From Orobanche coerulescens (Eukaryota > Streptophyta > Magnoliopsida > Lamiales > Orobanchaceae), in the NCBI GenBank assembly GCA_033398695.1, contig CM065804.1:49693501-49757500 (forward strand): DNA of 64,000 nt, read 5' to 3'. The notes beneath the pieces were generated by a model. It was not told where the DNA came from. It searched no databases and saw only the letters and a list, made by a program, of their open reading frames with translations. Within the stretch, counting starts at the first letter, position 1, and each line of letters starts with the position of its first letter. A program made the translations under genes and the position numbers. Of the stretch, positions 23,078-34,783 are shown piece by piece.

Positions 23078-24228
23078 TGTTGTGTCAAGAATTAACACCT
23101 TCCGACCGGCGATCGCCTAGGAGGACCGATGACCGACTTACTGCCGAGCGGCCAAGGCAGACCTGGAGACCAAGCCTTAGCCCAGCGGACATGCTAGACT
23201 GGCCAACCGAAGGTCCCAGGATGGATCCCGGTGCCGAGCGATCTACATCAAGGCGATCGCCTCTCGGTACTCGGCGATCGACTCCTGGCGACCGACTGGA
23301 GGCGATCATCTCTCGGCATCTTGCCGACCTACCCTTGGAGACCGACCATTGCCGACCTTATCCACTGGCCGATGGCGACCTCTGATGATCAGCTAGAGAC
23401 GAGCCCCTCATATCGATCTCCACCGATGGCCATCCAGTCGGCGAAGACCGAGCCTCAAGACTGACACCACGTGCAAGATCCGGGACAAGATCCGCGAATC
23501 ACGGGCCATTGACCACGATCGGCAGATTCTCTCCACCGGCCGACAAGCCGAAAGCTTGTCGGTAGGGACACATGTTGGCCCGATTAGGACACGTGATGGC
23601 TCCTAATTGGACCGCCCATTTTGCGCCGATCCATTGCATTGGACTTTAGCCCGACAACAAGATCTTCCTTGGACTTTAGCCCGACAGCCCAGGAGATCGC
23701 CCCATTATAATATTGGCCGGCGGGCGATCGGCACATTATTATAATGGCCGGCAGGCGATCGACCACTACAGGACAGGACCCGGCTGCCCCTATATAAGCA
23801 AGGCACCCTGCACTTGGACACTGTCTTCAGCTTCCTTCTGCAACCTCACGATTTGAGCATACAACACAGAAGCAAACATCAAGCACTTGGCTAACATCCA
23901 ACTCTTGGCAACAGCTATCATTCGGTCTTACTTCTCCCGGCCTATCTCATCCAGCAGATTATCGGCGGGGACGAAGAACACCAAGCTTCGCTCAAGAGCC
24001 GGATTAACAGAGTCTTTTTACACTCATTGTATTTAGATTTCTCTTAATAATACTTGTATGCACGAATATTTGTATTAATAACATCTCGCGAGAGCATTCA
24101 AGCCCGGGCCTAACAAACCCGGCAAATCTTGTATTATTTATCTACTCTCGGAAGTGCTCCCGCAATTGTTGTTTGTTGTCCGTCTTCCAGCAGTATTAAT
24201 CTTCGGATAAATATTTTGGGCAACAACA
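23078..24228 (+). mobile_element. 3' LTR of element F
   Basis: It is 1151 bases, collinear with the 5' LTR, and begins TGTTGTGTCAAG after the purine stretch. It ends CAACAACA at 24228 and is followed by the CTTTT duplication. Confidence 0.92.
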
Positions 24229-24233
24229 CTTTT

Positions 24234-25962
24234 TACTTGTTGATAATTCATAATCAATTAATCGTTATTTAATAATTTAGTTCGAAATTCGTTAATTATC
24301 TGTTGATAATTCAAAATAAATTATTATAGTAATTTAGGGTGTGCTATTTTTATTACAGTTTTTTGGATGCATTAACCATATTATTCGTATCTCAAAGTAA
24401 TTTATTTCGTTAGCAATGATAAAAAATATAATCTTTTAGAGATCAAATGTAAGAAAAATGTGGTCTTGTTGGTATAATTACTAGAGAGTTTATTGATAGG
24501 TTAACATGTTTTTGAATTTTGGATTATCTCGTAGTTGGCAATAAGATAATATGTTCATGTAAAAAGTGCAAGAATTAACGTGAACAGGATACTAAAACAT
24601 TTTGTGCATTTTAAATCAAATTAAATCAAACATCCAAAAACATCAATATAAAAATTCAAAAAATTCCCCAGACTATTCTCAAAATCAAGGGCTATAAAAA
24701 TTATCTACTCGGGAGCTAATTATAAATAAACAGGGACTGATAATGAGATGTTAGGTTAAAAGTAAGATTGAAAAAAATCATCTACATTAGATATAATAGT
24801 GTTACGAATTTAAAGCAGCACATTTACTCTCTCTTCGTGGTAATCCCTTAATTTTGGGTTCCTATTTATCTGAAATTGGTATCTCACATCGAGTTAAAAT
24901 AATACTCAACCAATAGATAACCTAAATAAATAGAATTCAATGTCTTGAATCCCACACCGATTTAATATAGAAATTCACTAATAGAAAACTTAAATAAATA
25001 CTTAGAATTCAATGTGTATTTTCAACTCCATAGTTACTTCAAAAAAAGCTTAAGAATTTTATTTTTATTGTGTTTAATTTGGCCAATTATTAAGTTGGAC
25101 AAATAAAGTTTAATTTTTTGGTGAAAATTAATTTGGCCAATTATTTAATTTACATAAATTATATTTATCTAAAATTCGAATCTCGCATATATTTATTTAG
25201 TAGTTTTATTTTAATTGAAAATTTTAGTTTCGCCCAATATTAGTAATACCAATTACTAAGTCAGCCTAATAAATTATTTTATTTTTTATTAGAGAATTTA
25301 ATTTGGCCAATTATTGAATTTAAATTAATCGTATTTATCTAGAATTTTGAATATTACATCGATCTTAAATGATACTCTGCCGATTTGGGAACCTAAATAA
25401 AATTTTTGAATCAATGTATATTTTACTCCACAATTATGTTACACCATGGGTTTAATAGTTTTATTTTTATTGATAAAATTAACTAGACTAATATTAATTT
25501 GACTGATTATTAAGCCAAATGAATAGTTTTATTTTTATTGAAAATCTAATTTTGCCAATTACTAGGTTTGTAGATCCCACCTTGGTTTTAAACGAGACTC
25601 CATCGATTGGATGACTTAAATAAATACTCAGAATCAATATGTATTTTTCTACCTCACAGTTATTTTGTACCGCAAGTTAATAATTTTGGAAAAATTAATT
25701 TGATCAACAATATATATATATATAAGTAAAACTATTTATTTGGTCAGTTCATAGATTAAGTTGTATTCAAATAGGATTACTTCCTGTAAGATTGTGCCTA
25801 CGCGCCAATTATAATTTAAGTTGTAATACACTTAGTCCTGTAGGATCTATTAATTTAGAACTTGCTTGCGAGCAGTTCAAATTTTTAGTCTAAGAATCAA
25901 AGATCAAATCATTCGACATAAGACTTGAAGACATCCTTTTTTTATTAGATGTTTTAGCATTA
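24234..25962. repeat. AT-rich repeat-derived DNA, noncoding
   Basis: No gene is seen. Degenerate modules repeat three or more times between about 24880 and 25700: AATTTGGCCAATTATTAAG, then a stretch like ATCCCACATCGATTTTAAA, then CCTAAATAAATACTCAGAAT and GTGTATTTT..ACTCCA. The same modules occur at 15300-16140. The last 250 bases may be the 3' internal end of the copia element that owns LTR K. Confidence 0.5.
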
Positions 25963-25978
25963 TCAAAAAGAGGGAAAT
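25963..25978 (+). other. Polypurine tract before LTR K
   Basis: CAAAAAGAGGGAAAT precedes TGTTGGG. This is typical of the 3' end of copia elements of the SIRE/Maximus kind. Confidence 0.65.
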
Positions 25979-26140
25979 TGTTGGGAAAAATCCTCGTGAT
26001 GTTTTGATAATTACCTCAAACAACAAAAATCTTTAAAGTCAGAATATCAGCCAAGTACGGAAGCTGTCAGGAAAACTTCATACAACATGTCCATACCGTG
26101 TGTCTGTATATTGCAAGATCCTTCATCTAGCCAAGGGATT
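25979..26140 (+). mobile_element. Copia-type LTR K, first part
   Basis: It starts TGTTGGGAAAAATCC after a polypurine tract and continues into TTTTGATAATTACC, a common opening in SIRE-like LTRs. It is interrupted at 26141 by element G; the rest is at 56112-57214. Confidence 0.65.
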
Positions 26141-27806
26141 TGTAACACCCCCAAATCCTATTGTGTTATTACAGTGCCGTGGACCCCACGCCAGGAGATC
26201 CACTAGGCGAACATGACTAAAATACATTAAATTAAACAAGAAGGGAAAATCATAGTCCCTACCATGATATCTGACACAATATTCCGATAAGGAATTTCAA
26301 CGACAACGATGGGCCTACATGGCCAAAAATAAAATACTACAACATTCACGAGCATCTGCTCGGGTAATAAATAATGGCATTGACTAACATACTGGAGAAT
26401 ACTCCAACTGACTGACCAACATGAACAACTCGGACTAGCATCGCTCGAATGCCTCGTCGCCATCATCATGCCCCTGTGTCTCAACTCTCTCCTCGCAAGC
26501 ACCTAAAACATGAAAACGTGTTCCGCTCCCATGGGATCAGTCATCCATATAATGAACATCAAATACACGTATAACATGATATGCATTTAAAGGCAGAATG
26601 AAACGGTACAATGATAATAATAATACGAGATGCTCACAAACTAAGGTAAGAAACGAGCATTCGTGAAATACTATGCCCACGGCATATGATCAATACCTGC
26701 TCAACATGTTAAAGTATACGTGCCCAACGGAAAACCAGCGATACAGAACACCATAATGAATTACACGAAGATGAACCAAACAAGAACTGAATTAAATATG
26801 AATCACAATGAATTACATGAAGATGAACCAAACCAGAACTGAATTAAATATGAATCACAATGCATTACATGAAGATGAACCAAACCAGAACTGAATTAAA
26901 TATGAATCACAATGAATTACATGAAGATAAACCAAACCAGAACTGAATTAAATATGAATTACATAAAGATGAACCAAACCAGTCCGAAGCTGTAACAATG
27001 AAGGCCGAAGCCACGGCAAAATGAAACCATCCAATGGCTGTTGACCTACTGAGCTGTAGGTGTTGGGGGAAACAACCGCGAAGGTTCAGGGCGCACCAAA
27101 CTTACCCCATAATGAAACCATCCAATGGTCGTTGACCTACTGAGCTGTAGGTGTTGAGGGAAACAACCGCGAAGGTTCAGGCCCCACCAAACTTACCCCA
27201 TCGAGCACTAGCCGAGACTAGCCTCCAAAACACAATTAATCATAAACGGCAACGATCCCAAGATTACCGAATTCACGAGAATGATAGTGTGCTGCCTTGA
27301 GTCGGCCAACACGATAATGATGACTCACGGATGGGCACCGCCCTCGGCGGTCCCAATTCAATACCTCGATTACCTTAGAATGGTCAATCGATAACAATGA
27401 CACAACGGATGGGAAATGGCCAACCGATAACAATGATGCAGCGGATGATTCAATACCTCAATTGCCTTAGAACGGCCACTCGATAACAATGATAAAATGA
27501 ATGATTGAGTACCTCGATTGCCTTAGAATGGCCAATCGATAACAATGATATAATGAATGATTGAGTACCTCGATTGCCTTAGAACGGCCAATCGATAACA
27601 ATGATACAATGAATGATTGAGCACCTCGATTGCCTTAGAATGGCTAATCGATAACAATGATACAATGAATGCCTCAGAACCTTTAATCGGCTACCAACGA
27701 TGAAGATGAGAATGAATACGACAATGCCTTCAATCGACCAATACAACATGAATGACAGGATGCCAACATTAATAACAATGATTACAACAATGTCTTAGAT
27801 CGACAT
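26141..27806 (-). mobile_element. Element G 3' LTR, 3' half only
   Basis: It is collinear with 52723-54541 of the 5' LTR of G. It stops at 27806, where the F' LTR begins, and the other half is missing from the window. It carries the same three tandem-repeat blocks as the 5' LTR, with different copy number. Confidence 0.85.
26756..27680 (-). repeat. Three tandem repeat blocks in the G 3' LTR
   Basis: Block one (26756-26990) has about four units of about 60 bases containing GAAGATGAACCAAACCAGAA. Block two (27016-27200) has two units of about 91 bases with CGTTGACCTACTGAGCTGTA. Block three (27355-27670) has about six units of 55-60 bases with TACCTCGATTGCCTTAGAA and AACGGCCAATCGATAACAAT. Confidence 0.85.
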
Positions 27807-28018
27807 TGTTGCTACCCAAAATATTATCCGGAGATAGATATTGCTGGAATGGATGGATAGCAAACAAAGTGCGAGAGCACTTCCGTAGAGAAAATAATTA
27901 ACACAAGATTTGCCAGGGTTGTTAGTCCCGGGCTTGAATGCTCCCGCGAGATATTATTAATACAAATACTTAGGAGTACAAATATTAATGTTAGAGTACA
28001 ACTACAATGTGTGTAAAG
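27807..28018 (-). mobile_element. Element F' 3' LTR, terminal part
   Basis: Its reverse complement matches the end of the F LTR (ATATCTCGCGGGAGCATTCA, CGGATAATATTTTGGG) and ends in GCAACA. It is cut at 28018 by copia I and resumes at 36546; together about 1100 bases, close to the 1150 of F. The adjacent GACAT (27802-27806) would be the expected duplication, but the partner is lost on the other side. Confidence 0.85.
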
Positions 28019-29500
28019 TGTTGGGTTTTCTATGCATCGAATACAAAATAATCGGAGTAAAAACGCAGCGGAACAATAAATGTGAAAACCCAATTGAGGA
28101 ACGCATGCAGTAATTTAATTGTTTAATTAAAGAGTTAATCGAATTACCTTAATCCGATTGAACAATTTTAGATCCGGACTAGAAGCAGATGAATATCTCC
28201 TTTCTCTTTTGGTGATCCACACACGAACAATTCCACAAGCCGGATTGCTAGATCCTTACGAATAATATTGATAAATAGTACAACACAAATTCCTTACTAG
28301 AAGGATTGTACTATTGATCAAGATCAACTAAGGGAAGAGAGACGACCGACTCCGTTCTCCTATAATATGATGTAGATGGCCGATTTTTCTTCTTCTTGAA
28401 GGGCCGATTTTTAGGTCTTGTATTCTTCTTTCAACTCCTTGTCCAAGACCTTATATTTATACTAAGTAAACCCTAGATTCAATAATCTAGTATTTGCTTA
28501 GTTGCCCCTCAACTTATTAAATAATACAATATATATAATATCCAATATTATATATTACTTATTATTTAATCTCCTTATAAATATAATATCCAATATTATA
28601 TTTATTATTCCCAGTTGATATTTATTCCTACTTGTCTATAATTGTCGTATGTGCGACCCAAAAGGCTTATATTATGTTGGCAATTATTTAATATCTTATT
28701 AAATAATAAATCATAAGCGGCCTCTAGCAAGACATTATGATTACCCAAATAATATAAGTTAATAGTCCATTAAACCTTTTAACGTGTCAAATCCCTTTGT
28801 CACGCGATATCATATTTGAACTAAGTCATGGAGTCTCATACTTATTTATGTTCAAATGCTTTCTCGATCTTAAGTAGACTGATTGAATCAAATGACTCTT
28901 CATTTGAGCATGGCCATGCATTTCCTTCAGTCCTACTTATCGAGGGGCCCAGCAGATATCTCTCTCACTTAAGAGAGGGACAAATCCCCATCTTGATTAT
29001 TCATTGCCCTCTACATGACTTCCACTAATCCCGATCGCTAACCTTTATGATCACCATGTTTCAGATGACGTTGGATTACGTCAAGGCATAGCAGTTATCA
29101 TGTTGGACTCTATGATAATCTCAGGTTCAAGGATTTATTGACATACTGTATTGAGATTCACTTATGACATTTCCATGCAGTGATCATGCGGGTCGGTCCA
29201 GTATTAGTTCTCCAACCAATACCCATAAGATTGATCTGTACCATACGCATAATCATCCGATGATTATCAATCAAACTTATACTAGTATATTAATCACTTG
29301 AGTCTCTACTCAACGCGATTTTACCAGGGACATTTGAATAATCTTATTATTCATGAATAACTATTATTCGATTATTATAATATTAAAACATGCACACATT
29401 ATAATAATCAACGAGAAATAAATGATATCAAATAACTTTATTTAAATGTGACAATTACAAATCTAGGCACATCGAATGTCCTAGGGCACTATTCCCAACA
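28019..29500 (-). mobile_element. 3' LTR of copia I
   Basis: It is 1482 bases. A TATA element on the minus strand (GTATAAATATAA) lies at 28451-28462. The polypurine tract AAGTGGGAGAT borders it at 29501-29511. Confidence 0.93.
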
Positions 29501-29514
29501 ATCTCCCACTTACA

Positions 29515-30990
29515 CTAGGACCATTCATTCATGACTTTTAGTCCTATCGCTCTAGCATGCTCAACATACTTTCCTTGTGAGAGAGGCTTGGTAAGTGGAT
29601 CTGCAACATTCTCTTCCGTTGCTACTTTGCATATTGTAATATCTCCTCGTCTGACGATCTCTCTGACTAGGTGATATTTTCTGAGTATATGTTTGGAATT
29701 ATGATGGGACCTAGGCTCTTTAGCTTGTGCAATAGCACCATTATAGTCACAATAAAGGCTTATGGGACCCTGGATGGTTGGCACCACTCCTAGTTCGGTA
29801 ACGAACTTCTTTATCTATACGGCTTCCTTAGCTGCATCCGATGTCGCAGTACTCACTGTAATAGATCAAGAACCGTGCTTTGCTTGGAACTCTTCCAACT
29901 CACAAGACCTCCATTCAATACAAACACATAACCGCTTGCGATTTGAAATCGTCTATGTCGGTTTCAAACTTACATCGGCGTAACCTCTTACAAACACTGC
30001 TTCCCACCCTCCATAAACTAGGAAATCATCCTTAGTTCTTCTCAAGTACTTTAGGATGGTTTTCACCGCTATCCATGACTTTCACTGGATTCGATTGGTA
30101 TCGACTTGTCATACTAAGAGCAAACGATACATCCGTCGAGTACAAATCATGGCATACATGATCGATCCAATAGCCGAAGCGTATGGTATCTTGATCATAC
30201 GGGCTCGCTCATCAGAGTCTTAGGACTCGAGTCTCACTCGGATGAATGCCATGTGACATTGGCAAGAGTCCTCTCTTGGAGTCTTGCATATTGAACCTCT
30301 TCAATATTTTATTAATGTATGTACTTTGACTCGGACCAATCAATCTCTTTGATCTATCTCTATAGATCTTTATCCCAAGAATGTAAGCACTTCTCCTAAG
30401 TCTTTCATTGAGAAACAACTTCCCAACCAAGTCTTGACTGTCGCAAGGTGGGAATGTCATTTCCAATGAGTAATATGTCATCTACATATAAGACTAAGAA
30501 AACAACTATTCTCCCACTAACCTTCTTGTACACACAAGGTTCATCTTCATTTTGAATGAACCCAAACTCTTTGACAGCTTTATCAAAACGAAGATTCCAG
30601 CTCCGAGAAGCTCGCTTCAACCCATAAATGGATCTTTGAAGCTTGCAAACCTTTTAGAATTTTCTCGGATGAACAAAACCTTCGTTGTGTCATGTACACA
30701 TCCTCGAGTAAGTTTCCATTAAGGAATGCTGTTTTGACATCCATTTGCCATATTTCATAATCATAGTATGCGGCAATGGCAAATAAAATTCTAATTGATT
30801 TAAGCATGACTATCGCGAAAAGGTCTCATCATAGTCAACACCATGAATCGTTTATAACCTTTTGCCACTAGTCTAGCTTTATAGCTTGCATTATCATCCA
30901 TGTCTTTCTTCTTTTTATAGACCCATTTGCACCCAATGGTTTTAACACCCTCAGTGGATCTATCAAGTTCCAAACTTGATTGTCATACAT
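29515..30990 (-). pseudogene. Copia I reverse transcriptase and RNase H, frameshifted
   Basis: The minus strand shows the copia reverse transcriptase in pieces: EIWQMDVKTAFLNG (about 30750), VLYVDDILLIGND with the catalytic YVDD (about 30490), then YILGIKIYRDRSKRLIG and INKILKRFNM (about 30350-30290). RNase H follows with YCDYNGAIAQAKEPRSHHNS and ENVADPLTKPLS near the C-terminus (29787-29515). At least four frame changes separate them (near 30640, 30450, 30220 and within 29800-30200). The order and spacing fit a normal copia pol end, so the lesions are scattered decay and not rearrangement. No product is expected. Confidence 0.9.
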
Positions 30991-31015
30991 GGATTGCATC
31001 TCGACTTCATGGCTT

Positions 31016-32520
31016 CTAGCCATTCCTCGGAATCAGTCCTGAAGCAAACGTATAGGTACTAGGCTCATCATCTATGAGCGATGCATCATCATCCTCTGTT
31101 ACGAGATAACCATATCTCTCAGGTTCATGTCGCATCCTATCAGATCTGCGTGGGACTTGTGTACTTTGAAGGGGCTCTTCAACTGTTTGTTGAGCTTGTT
31201 CGGTTTCCATCGGTGAAGCGATGTCTTCTTGTGGTTCTCGAGTTTCCTCGAGAATTACTCTTCTCCCACTGTCTCTTTTGGAAATAAATTCCCTTTCTAA
31301 GAATACAGCATTTCGAGCAACAAACACTTTGTTCTCTGTGGGCTTGTAAAAGTAATATCCTTTAGTTTCCATAGGATATCCCACAAATAAACATCTTTCA
31401 GATCTGGCTGCCAATTTGTCAAACACTTGGCGCCTTACGAACGCTTCGCAACCCCAGATCTTTAGAAAAGACAAGTTTGGTCTTTTACCAGTCCATTTCT
31501 CAAATGGTGTCTTTTCAACTGCTTTAGATGGAACACGGTTAAGGGTGAATGCTGCTGTTTCTAAGGCGTGGCCCCAAAATGATAATGGAAGCTCTGTTCG
31601 ACTCATCATGGATCGAACCATATCTAATAAAGTTCGATTCCTCCTCTCGGACACTCCGTTATGCTGAGGTGTGCCGGGAGGAGTAAGTTGCGAAACAATT
31701 CCACAACTCCTAAGATGATCATCGAATTCTTGGCTCAAGTATTCCCCACCTCGATCCGATCAAGGGCTTTAATTGTCTTGCCAAGTTGATTCTCAGATTT
31801 CATTCGGAATATTTTGAACATTTCAAAAGATTCATGTTTATACTTCATAAGATAAACATATCCATATCGGCTAAAATCATCGGTGAATGTAATGAAGTAT
31901 TGGTATCCGCCTCTAGCATGAGTGCTAAGAGGTCCGCATACATCAGTATGTATTAGGCCTAATAGATCACTAGCCCTTTCTCCATGACCGGTGAAAGGAT
32001 TCTTCGTCATCTTGCCCAATAAACAAGATTCGCATGTCCCATATGACTCATAGTCAAAAGAGTCTAAAAGTCCATCATTATGGAGTTTAGAAATGCGTTT
32101 CTCGTTTATGTGACCAAGTCGACAATGCCATAAGTAAGTCGGATTAGAATCATTGAGCTTAGGTTTCTTGGATGCAATGTTATAGACTTCCAAAGTGTCG
32201 GACTCATCTAGATCAATATTGTAAAGGCCAGTATATAAATTTGCAGTACCATAAAGAAAGTCATCAAAGAAAATACGAATGATCTTATTCTTAATAAGAA
32301 AACTGTAACCTTCACAATCTAATGTAGAAACTGAAATAATATTCCTATTCATAGCAGGAACATAATAGCAATTGTTCAAAACTAACAAAAGCCCATTGGG
32401 CAAAACTAGATCATAAGTTCTTACGGCTAGTGCAGCAACTCTTGCTCCATTGCCGACTCTTAGATCTACTTCCCCTTTCTTCAGTTCTCTACTGCTTCTC
32501 AACCCCTGTGGCAGTCTCAC
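31016..32520 (-). pseudogene. Copia I pre-integrase and integrase, one frameshift; protease absent
   Basis: The first frame (32520-31735) has the pre-integrase zinc region (WHCRLGHIN.., CESCLLGKMT) and the first integrase acidic residue in LIHTDVCGPL. The second (31738-31016) has VSQLTPPGTPQHNGVSERRN with the catalytic glutamate, then LKIWGCEAFV and the insert before reverse transcriptase. The break between them falls at the second catalytic aspartate (DRGGEY-like region, about 31745), where one base appears lost. Upstream, gag residues run directly into a region that normally lies after the protease; the D-S/T-G active-site stretch is missing, so a deletion of roughly thirty codons removed it. 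That deletion also shifts the frame. Confidence 0.88.
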
Positions 32521-33352
32521 TGCCCTTGGTACGCTTTAGCTCTTCCAAGTAAATCTTGCAATTTCTTTTCCAGTGTCCTGGTTTATTGCAATGATGGCAA
32601 TTTCCATCTTTGGGAGCTTTAGCCTTGAAACCCGGCCTAGTAGGGTCTTTAGATTTGGCAACTTTTGCCTTACCCTTGCCCTTGCCTTTGTTCTTAAAGG
32701 ATTTCCCTTTGCTGACCATCAACACATGGTTTGGTTTCTTCTTAATATTCTGCTCAGCCGTTTTAAGCATCCCATGCAGCTCAGCAATGGACTTCTCCAT
32801 CTCATTCATATTATAGGTCATAATGAACTGATCGAAACTTTCGGGCAATAAGTTTAGGATCACATCCGTGGAGTGCTCCTTAGAAAGTGGAAAACGAAGC
32901 CTTTCAAGATGATCAATATATCCTTTCATCTTGAGCACGTGAGCGCTGACAGATGTCCCCTCAACCATCTTGCAAACATACAAGGCTTGAAAGGTCTCAT
33001 ACCTCTCTTGCCTAGCATGCTTCGAGAAAGTTTCCTTGAGGTGAGCATTTAGCTCATAAGCTTCCATTTCCTCCAGATTCTTCTGAAGTTCTGGACAAAT
33101 GGTGGCCAACATAAGACAACCGACATCAGTGGAATCATCACAATGTTTCTTCCATTTGTCTTTTGTTGCTTTGTTTGCATTGTTAGCTGGCTCATCGGGA
33201 ATTTCTTCCTCAAGAACATACAACTTTCTTTCTTTCTTGAGAACTATTCTCAAGCTCCGGATCCAATCCAGATAGTTGCTGCCGTTTTCTTTAAGTTTGT
33301 CCTTCTCAAGGACAGATCGTAGTGAAATGGTGGATGTGTTGTTTGATGCCAT
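32489..33352 (-). CDS. Copia I gag (capsid-nucleocapsid), open
   Basis: A 287-residue open frame from MASNNTSTIS (33352) to the stop at 32489. The start was chosen at the second methionine because copia gags usually begin close to it. It has the copia gag capsid pattern (NYLDWIRSLRIVLK near the N-terminus; ERYETFQALYVCKM; ILNLLPESFDQFI), a lysine/glycine-rich basic stretch (about residues 220-250) and a CCHC zinc knuckle CHHCNKPGHWKRNC. It would package the element RNA into particles in the cytoplasm. The last dozen residues come from the shifted frame after the protease deletion. This is the only element protein in the window that looks nearly whole. Confidence 0.88.
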   Translation of the reverse strand: MASNNTSTISLRSVLEKDKLKENGSNYLDWIRSLRIVLKKERKLYVLEEEIPDEPANNANKATKDKWKKHCDDSTDVGCLMLATICPELQKNLEEMEAYELNAHLKETFSKHARQERYETFQALYVCKMVEGTSVSAHVLKMKGYIDHLERLRFPLSKEHSTDVILNLLPESFDQFIMTYNMNEMEKSIAELHGMLKTAEQNIKKKPNHVLMVSKGKSFKNKGKGKGKAKVAKSKDPTRPGFKAKAPKDGNCHHCNKPGHWKRNCKIYLEELKRTKGSETATGVEKQ

Positions 33353-34409
33353 TCTACAAAATTCAATATGCAAAATATTTAGTCACATTATTTTATTTCT
33401 CGAAAAATACTCCCACTAAAACAAAGTACCCTCAATTTACAACATTTGTAATTTTAGTGGGCTAAGATCCCATTTCGCACAATCCTAAACTCAGCTTTGG
33501 CATGACGCCTAGGATTGAACTACTTTAGGTGGATAACTCTTTATCGATTACATCATATGTAACTCTTAGATTATATCATGGGATTTGGCATCGTATGCCC
33601 AAGCATGTTATAATCCCATCTTATGCCTTAAGGTTCAAAACTATTTTGATTTCCAAATTCATTAAACGTATAGGTATCACCATTGCCTATCCTACCTTAC
33701 TAAGATAATCCGAGTGCCCAGCTTTGGCATGACCCACTCATGATGATCGAAGTCTTGATAGGTGTTTTTCAAATGAACGGCATTAAAATTTTAACGAGGG
33801 ATTTTTATCCTATGTTAATGTCTATGTTTGCTAACATACATCTAAACATACATAGCATCACATACATGCATAAATTTAAACATATATCGCATCACATGAC
33901 AATAAAGCATAGGACCGTGTATAGCATGACCATAATCCTAACGTGATTTCCATGAGCCAACATGAAAATCACAAAGGTCATCTAAAGGGTTAAATATGGT
34001 CTTCATTGATCTTCCAACTCCTTGGAACGTCATACGCGATCAATTTGCTCCTCGAGTCCATCTTTCTCGTCCTTCTTGTCTTCATTACATTAATGAAATT
34101 TAATACTACACTAATAAATTAAATTACAAGAAGTACAAACGACACGCGGGCCGAAAAATAATAAACAATTTAAATAGACGACTCGCAGGCCGTAAAACCA
34201 ATTATAATTAAACGACACGCAGGCCGTAAAACCAACCCATAAGAAATTAAATTATCCAATCACATTGGTCAATTTATGGTCATGCCATACACCACACACA
34301 TACCATAAATAATTATCAAATAATTAATAAAGCATGTATTATAGTAAATAATCAATTTATCTGACAATCAGACAATAATTAAAATTTGAGTCATCACATG
34401 AACAAATCT

Positions 34410-34480
34410 GGACTATGGCCGAGATGGTACGCCAGCGATCTGGCACGGGTTTGCCTGGGTTCGAAACCCGGCGGTTGCAG
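34410..34480 (+). ncRNA. tRNA-like module 1 in copia I leader
   Basis: TGGCCGAGATGG (34416-34427) fits an A box and GGTTCGAAACC (34458-34468) a B box, 42 bases apart. A 5-bp T-arm CTGGG/CCCGG closes a 7-base loop. No matching acceptor stem is visible, so it is a tRNA relic and not a working gene. It lies antisense to the element. Confidence 0.55.
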
Positions 34481-34561
34481 TTGCAACATTTTGCAACTTT
34501 TATTTCCAAATTTACTTTTATATTAAAAGGGCTTATAAGAAAAGGATTACTTTGAAACTAC

Positions 34562-34639
34562 CAAAACAGTTCCCAGCCGAGATGGTAAAGCGCCGGATTT
34601 CAAGGCAAAGGACTTGGGTTCGAATCCCGTGTTTTGCGG
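34562..34639 (+). ncRNA. tRNA-like module 2 in copia I leader, best preserved
   Basis: CAAAACA (34562-34568) and TGTTTTG (34630-34636) form a perfect 7-bp acceptor stem 78 bases apart, tRNA-sized. AGCCGAGATGG resembles an A box, and GGTTCGAATCC (34617-34627) is a perfect B box with GGG/CCC closing its loop. The middle (GCCGGATTTCAAGGC) can form an anticodon-like arm, but the isotype cannot be settled by eye. Confidence 0.6.
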
Positions 34640-34711
34640 AATAAATTTTTGCAATATTAAGACAGATTTCCTGCCTTTAATAAAACATCCGTGAGAAAAT
34701 TACGAAATTAA

Positions 34712-34783
34712 AGTGGTAGACCACTTGGTAAGAAAAGCTCCAGCCTGTCAGATTGGCAAGGGATCGAATCCCCTTCCCAGCAA
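34712..34783 (+). ncRNA. tRNA-like module 3 in copia I leader
   Basis: TGGTAGACCACTTGG is a loose A box and GGATCGAATCC (34761-34771) a B box with one change; GGG/CCC close the T-loop and CCAGCC..TTGG could form an anticodon arm. It is the most diverged of the three. Confidence 0.45.

Larger units (their letters stand above)
19670..24228 (+). mobile_element. Element F: gag-only (TR-GAG-like) LTR retrotransposon, 4559 bp
   Basis: Two 1.15-kb LTRs (19670-20819 and 23078-24228), both beginning TGTTGTGTCAAG and ending CAACAACA, enclose 2258 bases. The flanks carry an exact duplication CTTTT (19665-19669, 24229-24233). The interior holds a primer-site-like sequence, one gag and an untranslated repeat region, but no protease, reverse transcriptase or integrase, so its movement would have needed proteins from another element. 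The two LTRs differ at a modest number of sites, including short indels near 20110 versus 23515, so the insertion is fairly young but not current. It is GC-rich against its AT-rich surroundings. Confidence 0.9.

Noticed and set aside
34562..34639. Functional tRNA gene
   Set aside because: The acceptor stem and B box fit, but the D-arm and anticodon arm are weak and the two neighbours are more decayed; called tRNA-like only.
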